DNA from: Citrobacter freundii
GTDB taxonomy: Bacteria; Pseudomonadota; Gammaproteobacteria; Enterobacterales; Enterobacteriaceae
Length of the DNA: 64,000 nucleotides
Reading direction: 5' to 3'
NCBI RefSeq assembly: GCF_029717145.1
Contig: NZ_CP099222.1
Span: forward strand, 1,054,001-1,118,000
The position numbers were made by a program, and so were the translations under genes. Every line of letters starts with the position of its first letter. The stretch's first letter is position 1. This document shows positions 36,102-45,276 of the stretch, in pieces. Under the pieces are notes generated by a model. The model was given only the letters and a program-made list of their open reading frames with translations, ran no database searches and had not been told where the DNA came from.

Positions 36102-36295
36102 ATTATCTTTGACCCGTCCTGATTTCCTTCGTGGATAAGTGAGTGAGAATCAACTTAATTTAAGGGGGTTATTTCTCATCCTTATGCAGTATATAGTTAA
36201 TAATTCTGATGTAGATCGCAATGCCAGCCAAATACGTTGGATTGTTGAAGCGTCTTCTCCATCATGTGTATTTTTCTTAACAAGGATTCTGTTTT

Positions 36296-37492
36296 ATGAA
36301 CATTCGGCCTCTCCTCGCCTTCACTTTCATTGGCTTATTATGGGGCGCGGGAATATCGCAAGGATATGCAAAAGAGTGGAACAAAGAGCCGATGGCTGTT
36401 TTACAGCAAGGGGCCGAGGCGGGGGATGTAAAGGCGCAGTACTACCTTGGAACCCTGTATTGCGAAGGAAAAGGTGTTGCGCGTGATGATACGAAGGCCG
36501 TTGAGTGGTTGACCCGCGCGGCTGAGCAGGGAAATCCCGACGCACGTTACGTCCTCGCCTTAGTCTATTTTGATGGTGAAGGAGCACGGTGGAATGACGG
36601 CAAGGTGATTGAGTGGTTTAACCATCAAGCCGAACAGGGTAATCAGCAAGCGATCAACTGGCTCACCCTCGCTGCCGAGCGCGGAAACTATCTGGCGATA
36701 GAGTGGTTACACCAGGCGGTTGATAAGGGGAATCCCGAAGCACAGCGTGCTCTCAACAGTAAAAAGTCGCTGTCCGAGGGTTACAACACAGTTAAAGCAT
36801 TGAGTAAAGCCGCTGAACAGGGAGATGCAAAAGCGCAGGGGCTGCTGGGTCGGCGCTACTTTGAAGGGCATGGCGTCGGTATGGATCGCAACAAAGCCTT
36901 TGCCCTGTTGAGTAAGGGCGTCAGCCAGGGTGATGCGCTGTCTCAGGGCGTGCTGGGCGTGATGTATTACCTGGGAGAAAGCGTCGGCGTTACGCAGGAT
37001 CACAAGAAAGCATTTGAGTTATTTCAGCAGGCGGCAGCCCAGGGGGATGTGCTGGCACAAGGGATGCTCGGCATGATGTACTCAAAAGGTGAGGGAACCG
37101 CGCAGAACGATAAAAAGGCCTTCGAATGGTATCAGAAGGCTGCCGCACAAGGCGATGCGGGATCTCACACGGACCTGGGATTGATGTACCTCGAGGGCAA
37201 AGGGGTCGCTCAGGATGACAAGAAAGCCGTCGAACATATTGAGCGCGCAGCCAAAATGGGTAGTCCGGAAGCCCAGAGATTGTTGGGCAGGATGTACCTG
37301 GAAGGGAAAGGAGTAGATAAGGACTATGCGCAAGCCTATATCTGGAATGCCGTGGCCGTTGCTAACGGAAACTTTGATGCTCAGGCCGGGCTAGATGCTT
37401 CGCGGGAAAACCTCTCTCCTGCCGCTTTAGAAGAAGCCGATGGCAGGGCGCGGAAATACTTTGAACAGTATCGATATAAACCGCAAATCTGA
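36296..37492 (+). CDS. Secreted Sel1-repeat protein
   Basis: A 398-residue protein with signal peptide MNIRPLLAFTFIGLLWGAGISQGYA. From about residue 40 to 370 it consists of Sel1-like (TPR-related) repeats of about 36 residues such as GDVKAQYYLGTLYCEGKGVARDDTKAVEWLTRAAEQG, with a less regular middle (residues about 100-160). These alpha-solenoids bind protein partners; no enzyme motif is seen. It stands alone with its own terminator. Export to the periplasm is predicted, the partner is unknown. Confidence 0.88.
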   Translation: MNIRPLLAFTFIGLLWGAGISQGYAKEWNKEPMAVLQQGAEAGDVKAQYYLGTLYCEGKGVARDDTKAVEWLTRAAEQGNPDARYVLALVYFDGEGARWNDGKVIEWFNHQAEQGNQQAINWLTLAAERGNYLAIEWLHQAVDKGNPEAQRALNSKKSLSEGYNTVKALSKAAEQGDAKAQGLLGRRYFEGHGVGMDRNKAFALLSKGVSQGDALSQGVLGVMYYLGESVGVTQDHKKAFELFQQAAAQGDVLAQGMLGMMYSKGEGTAQNDKKAFEWYQKAAAQGDAGSHTDLGLMYLEGKGVAQDDKKAVEHIERAAKMGSPEAQRLLGRMYLEGKGVDKDYAQAYIWNAVAVANGNFDAQAGLDASRENLSPAALEEADGRARKYFEQYRYKPQI

Positions 37493-37503
37493 TGCACAAT
37501 GTA

Positions 37504-37560
37504 GCCCGCGTTATGCGTTATGCGTTATGCGTTATGCGTTATGCGGGCTTCTTCTTTTTT
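37504..37560 (+). terminator. Terminator with a loop expanded by five 7-bp repeats
   Basis: GCCCGC (37504-37509) and GCGGGC (37543-37548) form the stem and CTTCTTTTTT follows. Between them GCGTTAT is repeated exactly five times in tandem (37508-37542). With one copy this would be an ordinary AGCCCGC-GTTAT-GCGGGCT terminator; the expansion gives a loop of about 33 bases. It lies between the convergent Sel1 and sigma-54 activator genes. Confidence 0.75.
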
Positions 37561-37578
37561 AGAGCATGGACAGATGGC

Positions 37579-39327
37579 TTACATTCCGTACAGCTTAATT
37601 TTTCGGTAGAGCGTGGCGATGCCGATCCCCAGCTCTGCCGCCGCCTGTTTCTTGCCCTCTACGCTTGTGCCAAAACGCTGTAAAACACGCTCAATGGCTT
37701 CTCTTTCGGCTTGTTTTCCCTGACTGGCAAGCTGACGTGGTTGTGCCGATATAGCGGGTTTTCTGCTGTCCGCCGCGGTGAGCAGGTATGGAGGCAGGTG
37801 GCTGGCGTTGATCCCGGTCGCTTCCCCACGCATGACAAAAATATATTCGATGACGTTACGCAGTTCGCGGACGTTTCCGGGCCAGTGCCAGGTATACAGG
37901 CGGTTGATCACATCATCGGGCAGTTTTTGTGGTGGCCGTTGGTAGCTTGCTGAGAACTCATCGGCAAAATACTGGGCGAGGACGGCGATATCCGCACGTC
38001 GTTCCCGCAGGGAAGGGAGTACCAGCGGAACCACGTTCAGACGATAAAAAAGATCTTCGCGAAACTGATGATTCTCAACCATCGTGTGAATATTTTTGTT
38101 GGTCGCTGCGATAATGCGGACATCAATTTCGATGGTGTTATTCGAGCCTACCCGAGTAATCGCTTTTTCCTGCAGTACCCTGAGCAACTTAGCCTGCAAG
38201 TGCAGCGGCATATCGCCTATTTCATCGAGGAACAAGCTGCCGCCGTTGGCCAGTTCAAATTTGCCCATTCGTCCTTTGGGGTCCGCACCGCTGAACGCCC
38301 CACGGACGTAGCCGAACAGTTCACTTTCCAGTAACTGCTCGGGGATAGCTGCGCAGTTGATCGTCACAAAAGGCGCGGTTTTACGCGGACTGCTCTGGTG
38401 AATCGCAAATGCCACCACTTCTTTCCCCGATCCGCTCTCCCCGGTAATCAGCACGCTGGCGTAGCTGTTAGCGATTTTCCCTACGGTACTTCTAAGCTGC
38501 TCCATTGACGGGGAATGACCAATTAACCGCACCTGAGTATCGGACTCATAAGGCGGCATCGTCATGCTGCTCAGGTAGTCATGAGCATCGCGAAAAATAA
38601 CCATGGTTAAACGATCGTTATCTTGTGACGAGAGTGAAATCTGTTTGCACAATACATGATGTTTCTGACCTTCGAGCGTCAGCCACGCTTCTTCATCGCC
38701 ATACAAACTGTCACCGGTGGTTTCAATGGTGAGGGGGAGTCCCTGAACCTCCCGGTTGAGAATACGATCGGCGGAGTGGTTGGCATGCCAGATACGGCCA
38801 TGACCATCGATCGCCACGACGCCGCGATCCATCGCATCGATCAGGCGACGGAATGCGCCCAGCGTCTCCTGGGCGCGTAAGCGTTCCAGGCACTCAAAGA
38901 CCTTGCTTGAGATCATGACGGCGATTTGTTCAATGAAGGTAACGAATTTATCAATCTGACTGAGCAGCGTTTCTCGCTGTGCCTGGGTTGAACAAATAAT
39001 CCCGATCACCCCAATGACGCGATTATTAAGAAAGATGGGCGCGTTCAAATCCAGCATTTCTGAACAATAGCGATGTTTTTCACACATCTGGCACAGCGGA
39101 TGTTCACCGGGATTTTTGATCAGCACCGTTTCGCGCACCTGCAGAACATGGCGATAGATATAGCCATTTTTTGCCACATTCTCATTGAGCATGTGCCGGT
39201 ATTTTCCGGTGCCCGCAATGCGCATTAAAGATTCATCAATGATTTCAACATCGGTCCCGGTAATACCGGAAATGGCGTCAGCATAATTGCAGATATCATC
39301 CTGAATATTACTGAGTACTGAAATCAT
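37579..39327 (-). CDS. Sigma-54-dependent activator of the dpaL operon (YgeV-like)
   Basis: A 582-residue enhancer-binding protein. The N-terminal sensory region (to about 180) carries a C-x2-C-x5-C motif in [13 protein letters not shown], also found in E. coli YgeV, and may hold a metal or Fe-S centre. A PAS domain follows (about 195-290), then the AAA+ domain with GESGSGKE, a GAFSGA loop (the usual form is GAFTGA) and [10 protein letters not shown], and a Fis-type HTH ([21 protein letters not shown]). The ATG at 39327 has GGAGAAGGA before it. It is divergent from dpaL and should activate its -24/-12 promoter. Confidence 0.9.
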   Translation of the reverse strand: MISVLSNIQDDICNYADAISGITGTDVEIIDESLMRIAGTGKYRHMLNENVAKNGYIYRHVLQVRETVLIKNPGEHPLCQMCEKHRYCSEMLDLNAPIFLNNRVIGVIGIICSTQAQRETLLSQIDKFVTFIEQIAVMISSKVFECLERLRAQETLGAFRRLIDAMDRGVVAIDGHGRIWHANHSADRILNREVQGLPLTIETTGDSLYGDEEAWLTLEGQKHHVLCKQISLSSQDNDRLTMVIFRDAHDYLSSMTMPPYESDTQVRLIGHSPSMEQLRSTVGKIANSYASVLITGESGSGKEVVAFAIHQSSPRKTAPFVTINCAAIPEQLLESELFGYVRGAFSGADPKGRMGKFELANGGSLFLDEIGDMPLHLQAKLLRVLQEKAITRVGSNNTIEIDVRIIAATNKNIHTMVENHQFREDLFYRLNVVPLVLPSLRERRADIAVLAQYFADEFSASYQRPPQKLPDDVINRLYTWHWPGNVRELRNVIEYIFVMRGEATGINASHLPPYLLTAADSRKPAISAQPRQLASQGKQAEREAIERVLQRFGTSVEGKKQAAAELGIGIATLYRKIKLYGM

Positions 39328-39352
39328 GATCCTTCTCCGGTTGGGCAGCGAA

Positions 39353-39504
39353 TTTATCAAGGAGAATGATAAATATGCGAAATATGACCAGCTCGGCTTG
39401 CGCATAATCAATCTATTACGTTGTTTTTAGATATATTTTTTGTTTTATCTTCCGCGATCACACTATTTATCATTGGTGATAATTTATCAAAATAACGCGA
39501 TAAA
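39353..39504. promoter_or_regulatory. Three TTTATC/GATAAA inverted repeats, candidate activator sites
   Basis: TTTATCA-N7-TGATAAA (39353-39373), TTATCATTGGTGATAA (39467-39482) and TTTATC-N10-GATAAA (39483-39504) share arms. They lie between the divergent activator and dpaL, 110-260 bases upstream of the sigma-54 promoter, where enhancer-binding sites are expected. The first lies next to the activator's own start, compatible with autoregulation. Assigned by pattern only. Confidence 0.55.
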
Positions 39505-39610
39505 CTCAGCACGCTGTTTTTACGACATTAATCCGCTCGCTATTTTTTAATTCATTGAAGTTAAAGTAATTATTAATTTTCTCGTCATGATTTTGTCGTT
39601 TTATAAAAAA

Positions 39611-39627
39611 CTGGTAAGCATTTTGCT
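39611..39627 (+). promoter_or_regulatory. Sigma-54 (-24/-12) promoter of dpaL
   Basis: CTGGTAAGCATTTTGCT has GG at 39613-39614 and GC at 39625-39626, separated by exactly ten bases, as required for RpoN promoters. Transcription would begin near 39638, about 70 bases before the dpaL start. The divergent activator gene of the RpoN class supports it. Confidence 0.72.
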
Positions 39628-39705
39628 TTTAGGGAATACCGCTCGCTTAACGCTCTCTGTATGGCACCGATTACAGGGAATGAAATATCAGGACAATGAG
39701 GTTCT

Positions 39706-40920
39706 ATGATGCAGGAAAACTTATCGTTTTTTATCAACCAGACGCCGTTTACTGAACACCCCAATGCGCCGCTGGCGCCGTTTAGTCGCCAGGAATTGGT
39801 AAAAGCGCTGAATTTTCATCGCTCTATTCCGGGTTATGCGCCGACGCCGCTGTATTCGTTACCGGTTCTTTCGCAAAAACTGGGCGTTAAAAATATTTAT
39901 CTGAAGGATGAGTCTCAGCGTTTTGGTCTCAAAGCCTTTAAAGCGCTGGGAGGTGCCTATGCGATGGCATGCCACATCGCGGAATTAGTGGGTAAGGATA
40001 TCAGCGAATTACCTTTTGATGTGATGACCAGCGACGAAGTGCGCCGCGACCTGAAGACCGTGACGTTTGCTACCACGACCGACGGCAACCACGGACGCGG
40101 AGTGGCATGGATGGCGCGGCAGCTCAAGCAGAATGCGGTGGTTTACATGCCGAAAGGCTCATCTGAGCAGCGTCTGACCGCAATTCGCAATGAAGGCGCG
40201 ACGGCGGAGATTGTCGATATGAACTACGACGATGCCGTGCGTATGACCGCCGAACAAGCTGAAGAGCATGGCTGGATCGTGGTGCAGGATACGGCCTGGG
40301 AAGGCTATGAAAAGATCCCGCTGTGGATTATGCAAGGCTACGGCACGCTGATGCTGGAAGCGATAGATCAGCTTCACCAGGTTGCGCCAACACACGTGTT
40401 CGTTCAGGCGGGCGTGGGCTCTTTTGCCGGGATGGTGCAGGGAATGGTGACGGCGGCCTGGGGGGAAAACCGTCCGAAAGTGATTGTCGCTGAGGCGTTA
40501 ATCGCCGACTGCCTCTACCGTTCTGCGCTGGCTAAAGAGGGCGAGGCGGTGGCCGTTGGGGGGGATTTGCAGACCGTTATGGCAGGGCTTGCCTGCGGCG
40601 AAGCCAACAGTATCGGCTGGAAACTGTTGCGTGATTATGCCGACGCATTTGCCTCCTGCCCTGATGAAGTGGCCGCGCTGGGGATGCGCATGCTGGGTAA
40701 CCCATTAGCGGGCGATCCCCAAATTACGTCCGGTGAATCCGGTGCTGTGACCACCGGTCTGCTGGCATTGCTAATGACCTCGCCAGCACTGGCACAGACG
40801 CGTGAACAACTGGGGCTGGATGCGCATTCTCGCGTGCTGTTGATAAGCACAGAAGGTGATACCGACCCGCAACAATATCTGGATATTGTCTGGGGCGGTC
40901 AGTACCCCGGCATTAATTAA
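39706..40920 (+). CDS. dpaL: 2,3-diaminopropionate ammonia-lyase DpaL
   Basis: A 404-residue fold-type II PLP enzyme that splits D- and L-2,3-diaminopropionate to pyruvate and two ammonia. The lysine of RFGLKAFKALGGAYA (K79, or K78 if the second of two adjacent ATG codons is used) should bind PLP; FATTTDGNHGRGVAW binds phosphate, and the glycine-rich GVGSFAG loop follows. It resembles E. coli YgeX and Salmonella DpaL. GAGG lies before the tandem ATGs. First gene of a four-gene run with the M20 peptidase, D-aminoacylase and MFS transporter. Confidence 0.92.
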   Translation: MMQENLSFFINQTPFTEHPNAPLAPFSRQELVKALNFHRSIPGYAPTPLYSLPVLSQKLGVKNIYLKDESQRFGLKAFKALGGAYAMACHIAELVGKDISELPFDVMTSDEVRRDLKTVTFATTTDGNHGRGVAWMARQLKQNAVVYMPKGSSEQRLTAIRNEGATAEIVDMNYDDAVRMTAEQAEEHGWIVVQDTAWEGYEKIPLWIMQGYGTLMLEAIDQLHQVAPTHVFVQAGVGSFAGMVQGMVTAAWGENRPKVIVAEALIADCLYRSALAKEGEAVAVGGDLQTVMAGLACGEANSIGWKLLRDYADAFASCPDEVAALGMRMLGNPLAGDPQITSGESGAVTTGLLALLMTSPALAQTREQLGLDAHSRVLLISTEGDTDPQQYLDIVWGGQYPGIN

Positions 40921-40954
40921 TCCATTCCTGATTGAAGTTATAACGGAGAAAACC

Positions 40955-42139
40955 ATGTTATCTGCAAACCGTATTGAAGAAGTGATTAAGAATTGCCAGG
41001 CACTGATCCAGCAGAAAAGTTATTCCGGTCAGGAAGGGGAAGTGGTAAATGCAATAAAAACAATGATGGAGCATTACCAGTTCGATGACATTCACGTCGA
41101 TAAATACGGAAATATTGTTGGCGGTATTGTCGGCAATAAACCAGGAAAAACGCTGGTGCTGGATGGACACATTGATACTGTGCCCGTGAATCCGGAAAAG
41201 TGGACCCACAATCCGTACGGTGGCGACATTGAGGACGGTAAAATTTATGGCCGCGGCACGACGGACATGAAAGGCGCTGTGGCGGCGATGATCTCTGCCG
41301 TCGGATTTTTCGGCCAGGATAATCAGCGTGAGTTTGCCGGTAAAATCTACGTGGCCTGCATCGTACATGAAGAGTGCTTCGAAGGGATCGCCGCCCGTCT
41401 GGTCAGCGAACGCTATAAACCTGACTATGTGATTATCGGCGAAGCATCCGAATTAAACCTGAAAATTGGTCAGCGTGGCCGCGCTGAAATTGTGGTTGAA
41501 ACGTTTGGCAAACCGGCGCACTCCGCTAATCCGCAGGCAGGTATTAACGCGGTGTACAAAATGGCGCAGCTGATCGACAAAATCCGCACCATTACTCCGC
41601 CAACGCATCCGGTGTTAGGGCCTGGCATTCTGGAACTGACGGACATTAAATCGTCGCCGTATCCGGGTGCATCTGTGGTGCCAGATTACTGCCGTGCGAC
41701 CTACGATCGCCGTCTGCTGGTGGGCGAAACCAAAGAAAGCGTCATTGCGCCACTGGAAAGCGCATTGGCCGAGCTGGTCGCTCAGGATCCACAATTTAAG
41801 GCCAGCGTTTCCTACGCTGTAGGCCAGGGGTCCTGCTACACCGGCGCCACCATTGAGGGTGAGCGTTTCTTCCCTGGGTGGGTTTACGATGAGTCCGACG
41901 AGTTTGTGCAGGCTGCGCTGGCCGGCGTGCGTGCGGCAGGGTTTGAGCCGACCATCACCCAGTATTCCTTTTGCACGAACGGTAGCCACTATGCGGGCGA
42001 AGCGGGCATCAAAACCATCGGTTTTGGCCCATCGCGTGAAAACCTGGCGCACACCATCGATGAGTTTATTGAAATCGATCAGCTAACCGGTTCGGCCAGC
42101 GGGTATTACAGCATTATCCAGACATTGTATCGCCATTAA
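40955..42139 (+). CDS. M20-family metallopeptidase/deacylase (YgeY-like)
   Basis: A 394-residue zinc amidohydrolase of the ArgE/DapE/CPG2 class, of the YgeY type. Metal ligands are visible in VLDGHIDTVPVNPEKW (H, D), GRGTTDMKGAVAAM (bridging D) and ACIVHEECFEGIAA (EE). GRAEIVVETFGKPAHSANPQAGIN belongs to the dimerisation domain. It likely releases an amino acid from an N-acyl or peptide substrate. The ATG at 40955 has a GGAG site; the gap to dpaL is 34 bases. Confidence 0.87.
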   Translation: MLSANRIEEVIKNCQALIQQKSYSGQEGEVVNAIKTMMEHYQFDDIHVDKYGNIVGGIVGNKPGKTLVLDGHIDTVPVNPEKWTHNPYGGDIEDGKIYGRGTTDMKGAVAAMISAVGFFGQDNQREFAGKIYVACIVHEECFEGIAARLVSERYKPDYVIIGEASELNLKIGQRGRAEIVVETFGKPAHSANPQAGINAVYKMAQLIDKIRTITPPTHPVLGPGILELTDIKSSPYPGASVVPDYCRATYDRRLLVGETKESVIAPLESALAELVAQDPQFKASVSYAVGQGSCYTGATIEGERFFPGWVYDESDEFVQAALAGVRAAGFEPTITQYSFCTNGSHYAGEAGIKTIGFGPSRENLAHTIDEFIEIDQLTGSASGYYSIIQTLYRH

Positions 42140-42208
42140 AAAAATAAAGATAAAACCCTCTTACCCTACAGGCGGTGCAGTTTATCTGCACCGCAATGGA
42201 GAATTACG

Positions 42209-43801
42209 ATGAAAACCATTTTCAAAAACGGAAATGTGATCGATGGGACGGGCAGCGAAGGCAGGATTGCCGATGTGATGGTTGATGACGGTCGTATTGT
42301 GGCGATCGGCCAAATTGATGCTGGTGTAAATGAACAGGTTATTGATGCAACAGGAAAAGTAATTTGTCCTGGCTTTATTGATACCCACACACATTCTGAT
42401 TTGTCGGCAATTATTAATCCCGCACTGTCGGCAAAAATTCGTCAGGGTATTACCACGGAATTACTCGGACAGGATGGCGTGGCACTTGCGCCGTTGCCTG
42501 AGGAATATATTCCGGCCTGGCGTAAAAATATTGCCGGACTGGATGGCGATACCGACAAAATTGACTGGAAATACAAGAATACGGACGGTTATCTCAATTT
42601 GTTGGCCTCTCGTCACCCGGCCACTAACCTTGCGTATCTGGTCCCGCATGGCAATGTGCGTATGGAAGCGATGGGGCTGGATGGGCGACCTTCCACCCGT
42701 GAAGACGTGGCCAAGATGTGCGAGGTCCTCGAGCGGGAGTTAAAGGCTGGAGCATTTGGCCTGTCCACCGGGCTTATCTATATGCCGTGCGCTTTTGGCG
42801 ATACCGCTGAGATGATTGCGCTGTGCAAGGTCACGGCGAAATACAACGGGATCTTCGTGGTGCATCAGCGCAGTGAAGCCGACGACATCATCAACTCCAC
42901 CCAGGAACTGATCGATATCGCTAAAGCAACCGGCGTCTGGCTGCACATTTCGCATATGAAAGTCTGCGGCAAGAAAAACTGGACGCTGATTGATCGGATG
43001 CTGGGCATGCTGGAGCAGGCGCAGGAAGAGGGGATCCGCATCTCTTTCGATCAGTATCCATACGTCGCGGGCAGCACCATGCTTGGCGTGATCCTGCCAC
43101 CGTGGGTCCATTCGGGTGGAACCGACAAGCTGCTTGAACGTCTGGCCTCGCCTGAACTGCGGGAGAAGATGATCGCTGATATTCAACAGGGCATTCCGGG
43201 CTGGGATAACTTTATTGATTTCGCCGGTCTGGATCAGATTTTTGTTACCAGCGTGAAGACAGAAAAAAATCAGGATGCCGTTGGCCTGAACCTCGTCGAG
43301 TTGGGTGAGCTGCGTGGTAAAGATCCGTACAACGCCACCTTTGATCTGCTGTTTGAAGAAGAAAATGCCGTTGGGATGGTCGATTTCTACGGCACGGAAG
43401 AACACGTAATTAAGTTCCTCTGCCGCCCGGAACAGAACGTCTGTACCGATGGCCTGATGGGCGCAGGTAAGCCGCATCCGCGCGTGTTCGGAGCTTTCCC
43501 TCGTGTACTGGGTAAATATGTGCGGGAAGAAGGCTGTCTGACCTGGGAAGCGGCAATCCGTAAAATGACCGGAAAACCTGCCGAGGTGTTGGGTTTGCTG
43601 GATCGAGGGCTGATTAAGGTCGGTTATGCTGCGGATATTGTGATGTTCGATCCCTACACCATTACCGATAAAGGCACATTTGTTGAACCTAATCAGTATC
43701 CTGAAGGGATCGAACTGGTGATGGTCAATGGACGTATTGCTTTAATTAATGGCATAGAGAGCTATGCCTGTAGCGGTACTGTTATTAGAAAACAATACTA
43801 A
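42209..43801 (+). CDS. D-aminoacylase / N-acyl-D-amino-acid deacylase family
   Basis: A 530-residue amidohydrolase-superfamily enzyme. The metal motif PGFIDTHTHSDLSA lies near residue 57, LGQDGVALAP marks the family, KAGAFGLSTGLIYMPCAFGD is conserved in D-aminoacylases, and the zinc histidines lie in FVVHQRSEADD and LHISHMKVCG. It removes N-acyl groups from D-amino acids. Gap to the peptidase gene is 69 bases, with GGAG before the ATG. The exact substrate is unknown; linkage to dpaL suggests N-acyl-D-diaminopropionate or similar. Confidence 0.88.
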   Translation: MKTIFKNGNVIDGTGSEGRIADVMVDDGRIVAIGQIDAGVNEQVIDATGKVICPGFIDTHTHSDLSAIINPALSAKIRQGITTELLGQDGVALAPLPEEYIPAWRKNIAGLDGDTDKIDWKYKNTDGYLNLLASRHPATNLAYLVPHGNVRMEAMGLDGRPSTREDVAKMCEVLERELKAGAFGLSTGLIYMPCAFGDTAEMIALCKVTAKYNGIFVVHQRSEADDIINSTQELIDIAKATGVWLHISHMKVCGKKNWTLIDRMLGMLEQAQEEGIRISFDQYPYVAGSTMLGVILPPWVHSGGTDKLLERLASPELREKMIADIQQGIPGWDNFIDFAGLDQIFVTSVKTEKNQDAVGLNLVELGELRGKDPYNATFDLLFEEENAVGMVDFYGTEEHVIKFLCRPEQNVCTDGLMGAGKPHPRVFGAFPRVLGKYVREEGCLTWEAAIRKMTGKPAEVLGLLDRGLIKVGYAADIVMFDPYTITDKGTFVEPNQYPEGIELVMVNGRIALINGIESYACSGTVIRKQY

Positions 43802-43879
43802 TAAATAACGCGCAACACGCGTTGATCTCTCGCGATCATTTATAGCCGCGAGAGATCACTACACCCCAAGGACATCACA

Positions 43880-45166
43880 ATGAACCAACAAGCATCTTTA
43901 CCTTCAGGTAAACCAAAGACCTGGAAAGCAAGATATACCGTCCTGTCATTAATCTGGCTGGCATGGCTGCTTTCTTTTCTCGACCGTATGGTGATGAGCG
44001 TTTCATTACCGTATATCGGTAAAGATTTAAATCTTGATACCACGCAACAAGGTTTAATTATTAGCGCCTTCTTTATTGGTTACGCGGCATTTCAAATTCC
44101 CGGCGGTTTATTGGCGGATAAATTTGGCTCGCGTAAAATTATGGCCATTGGCATTGCCTGGTGGTCAATTTTCACCAGCTTAACCGGTGCGGTACTGACG
44201 CTTCCTCTGATGCTGGCCGTCCGCTTCTTATTTGGCATCGGTGAAGGTTGCTTCCCGTCTGCGTCCTGGAAGATGATCTCGACCTACTTCCCGTCAAAAG
44301 AGCGTGGCCGCGCAACGGCGATTCAGTCGACGGTGAATACCTTAGGCCCGGCGCTGGCGGTGGTGGTTGCGGCGAGCATCATCGGGGCATTTGGCTGGCA
44401 CATGGTCTTTATCGTGCTCGGTATTCCCGGTCTGTTTATTGCGGCGGGTATCTATTTCTTTACCCGGGACAACCCGAAAGATCACCCGGCTATTACGCAG
44501 CAGGATCTGGCGGAACTGGCGGCTGACGATCAAGGTAGTCAGCAAAATACCCGGGCCGTTGCGTTCAAAGACGTGCTCAGAATGCCCGTGCTATGGCAGA
44601 TGGCGGCTATCTGGTTCTTGTTTGATATTACCTTCTGGGGCTTCTCTACCTGGCTGCCAAGCTATTTGATCACCGTCCGTGAGTTCTCACTGGCGAAGAC
44701 CGGTGTGATGGCGGCGATTCCATTCCTGTTTGGCGCATGTGGCACATTGATCGGTGGATATTGCTCCGACAAATACAAGTCGTTGCGTAAGATGTTCTAC
44801 GTTGTGACATCCGTTATTGCCGCAGGTTTCCTGTATTTGACCTTTAGCGTAAGCAGCGCGGATATGGCGGTGGTTTACCAGTGTATTTCAGCACTGTTTA
44901 TGTTCTTCGCCATGGCGACATTCTGGGGGATTTTGATGGACACTATTCCCAGCAACATCATGGGTCGCGCATCCGGTATCGTTAACTTTGGTGGACAAAT
45001 GGCAGGGGTGGTTTCCGCACCGGTCATTGGTTGGTTAATCCAAAGCAGCGGCGGCAGCTACAACAGCGCATTTATCTTTATGATTGCGGCATTGATTTGT
45101 TCGGCAGTGGTGACGCTGACCGTGAAAAACTCCCACGCTATTGGTGCATTACCCAGTCAAGCCTGA
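43880..45166 (+). CDS. MFS transporter (ACS-like), probable substrate importer of the dpaL operon
   Basis: A 428-residue 12-helix major facilitator. Helix 1 region LIWLAWLLSFLDRMVMSVSLPYIG and the loop 2-3 motif GGLLADKFGSRKIM are typical of the anion:cation symporter group (organic acids and acylated amino acids). A central loop (about residues 190-225) separates the halves. It ends the dpaL gene run, 78 bases after the D-aminoacylase, so it likely imports the acyl amino acid used by that enzyme. Confidence 0.87.
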   Translation: MNQQASLPSGKPKTWKARYTVLSLIWLAWLLSFLDRMVMSVSLPYIGKDLNLDTTQQGLIISAFFIGYAAFQIPGGLLADKFGSRKIMAIGIAWWSIFTSLTGAVLTLPLMLAVRFLFGIGEGCFPSASWKMISTYFPSKERGRATAIQSTVNTLGPALAVVVAASIIGAFGWHMVFIVLGIPGLFIAAGIYFFTRDNPKDHPAITQQDLAELAADDQGSQQNTRAVAFKDVLRMPVLWQMAAIWFLFDITFWGFSTWLPSYLITVREFSLAKTGVMAAIPFLFGACGTLIGGYCSDKYKSLRKMFYVVTSVIAAGFLYLTFSVSSADMAVVYQCISALFMFFAMATFWGILMDTIPSNIMGRASGIVNFGGQMAGVVSAPVIGWLIQSSGGSYNSAFIFMIAALICSAVVTLTVKNSHAIGALPSQA

Positions 45167-45179
45167 TTAATGTTTGTCT

Positions 45180-45209
45180 CCTGTGGCTCTGGTGTGCCAG
45201 AGTCACAGG
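45180..45209 (+). terminator. Stem-loop after the dpaL gene run
   Basis: CCTGTGGCTCTGG pairs with CCAGAGTCACAGG (one G-T pair) around a TGTG loop, 14 bases after the MFS stop. No T run follows (a G run does), so it may stop 3' decay more than terminate. Confidence 0.5.
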
Positions 45210-45276
45210 GGGGCCGGCCGCGTTCCCTACTGATGTGTTTTGTAGTTTACGCATGACGTTCACGTGCACTGGTGCA

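Noticed and set aside
37508-37542. Short direct repeats as a possible CRISPR array
   Set aside because: The unit is 7 bases, in direct tandem without spacers, and lies in a terminator.
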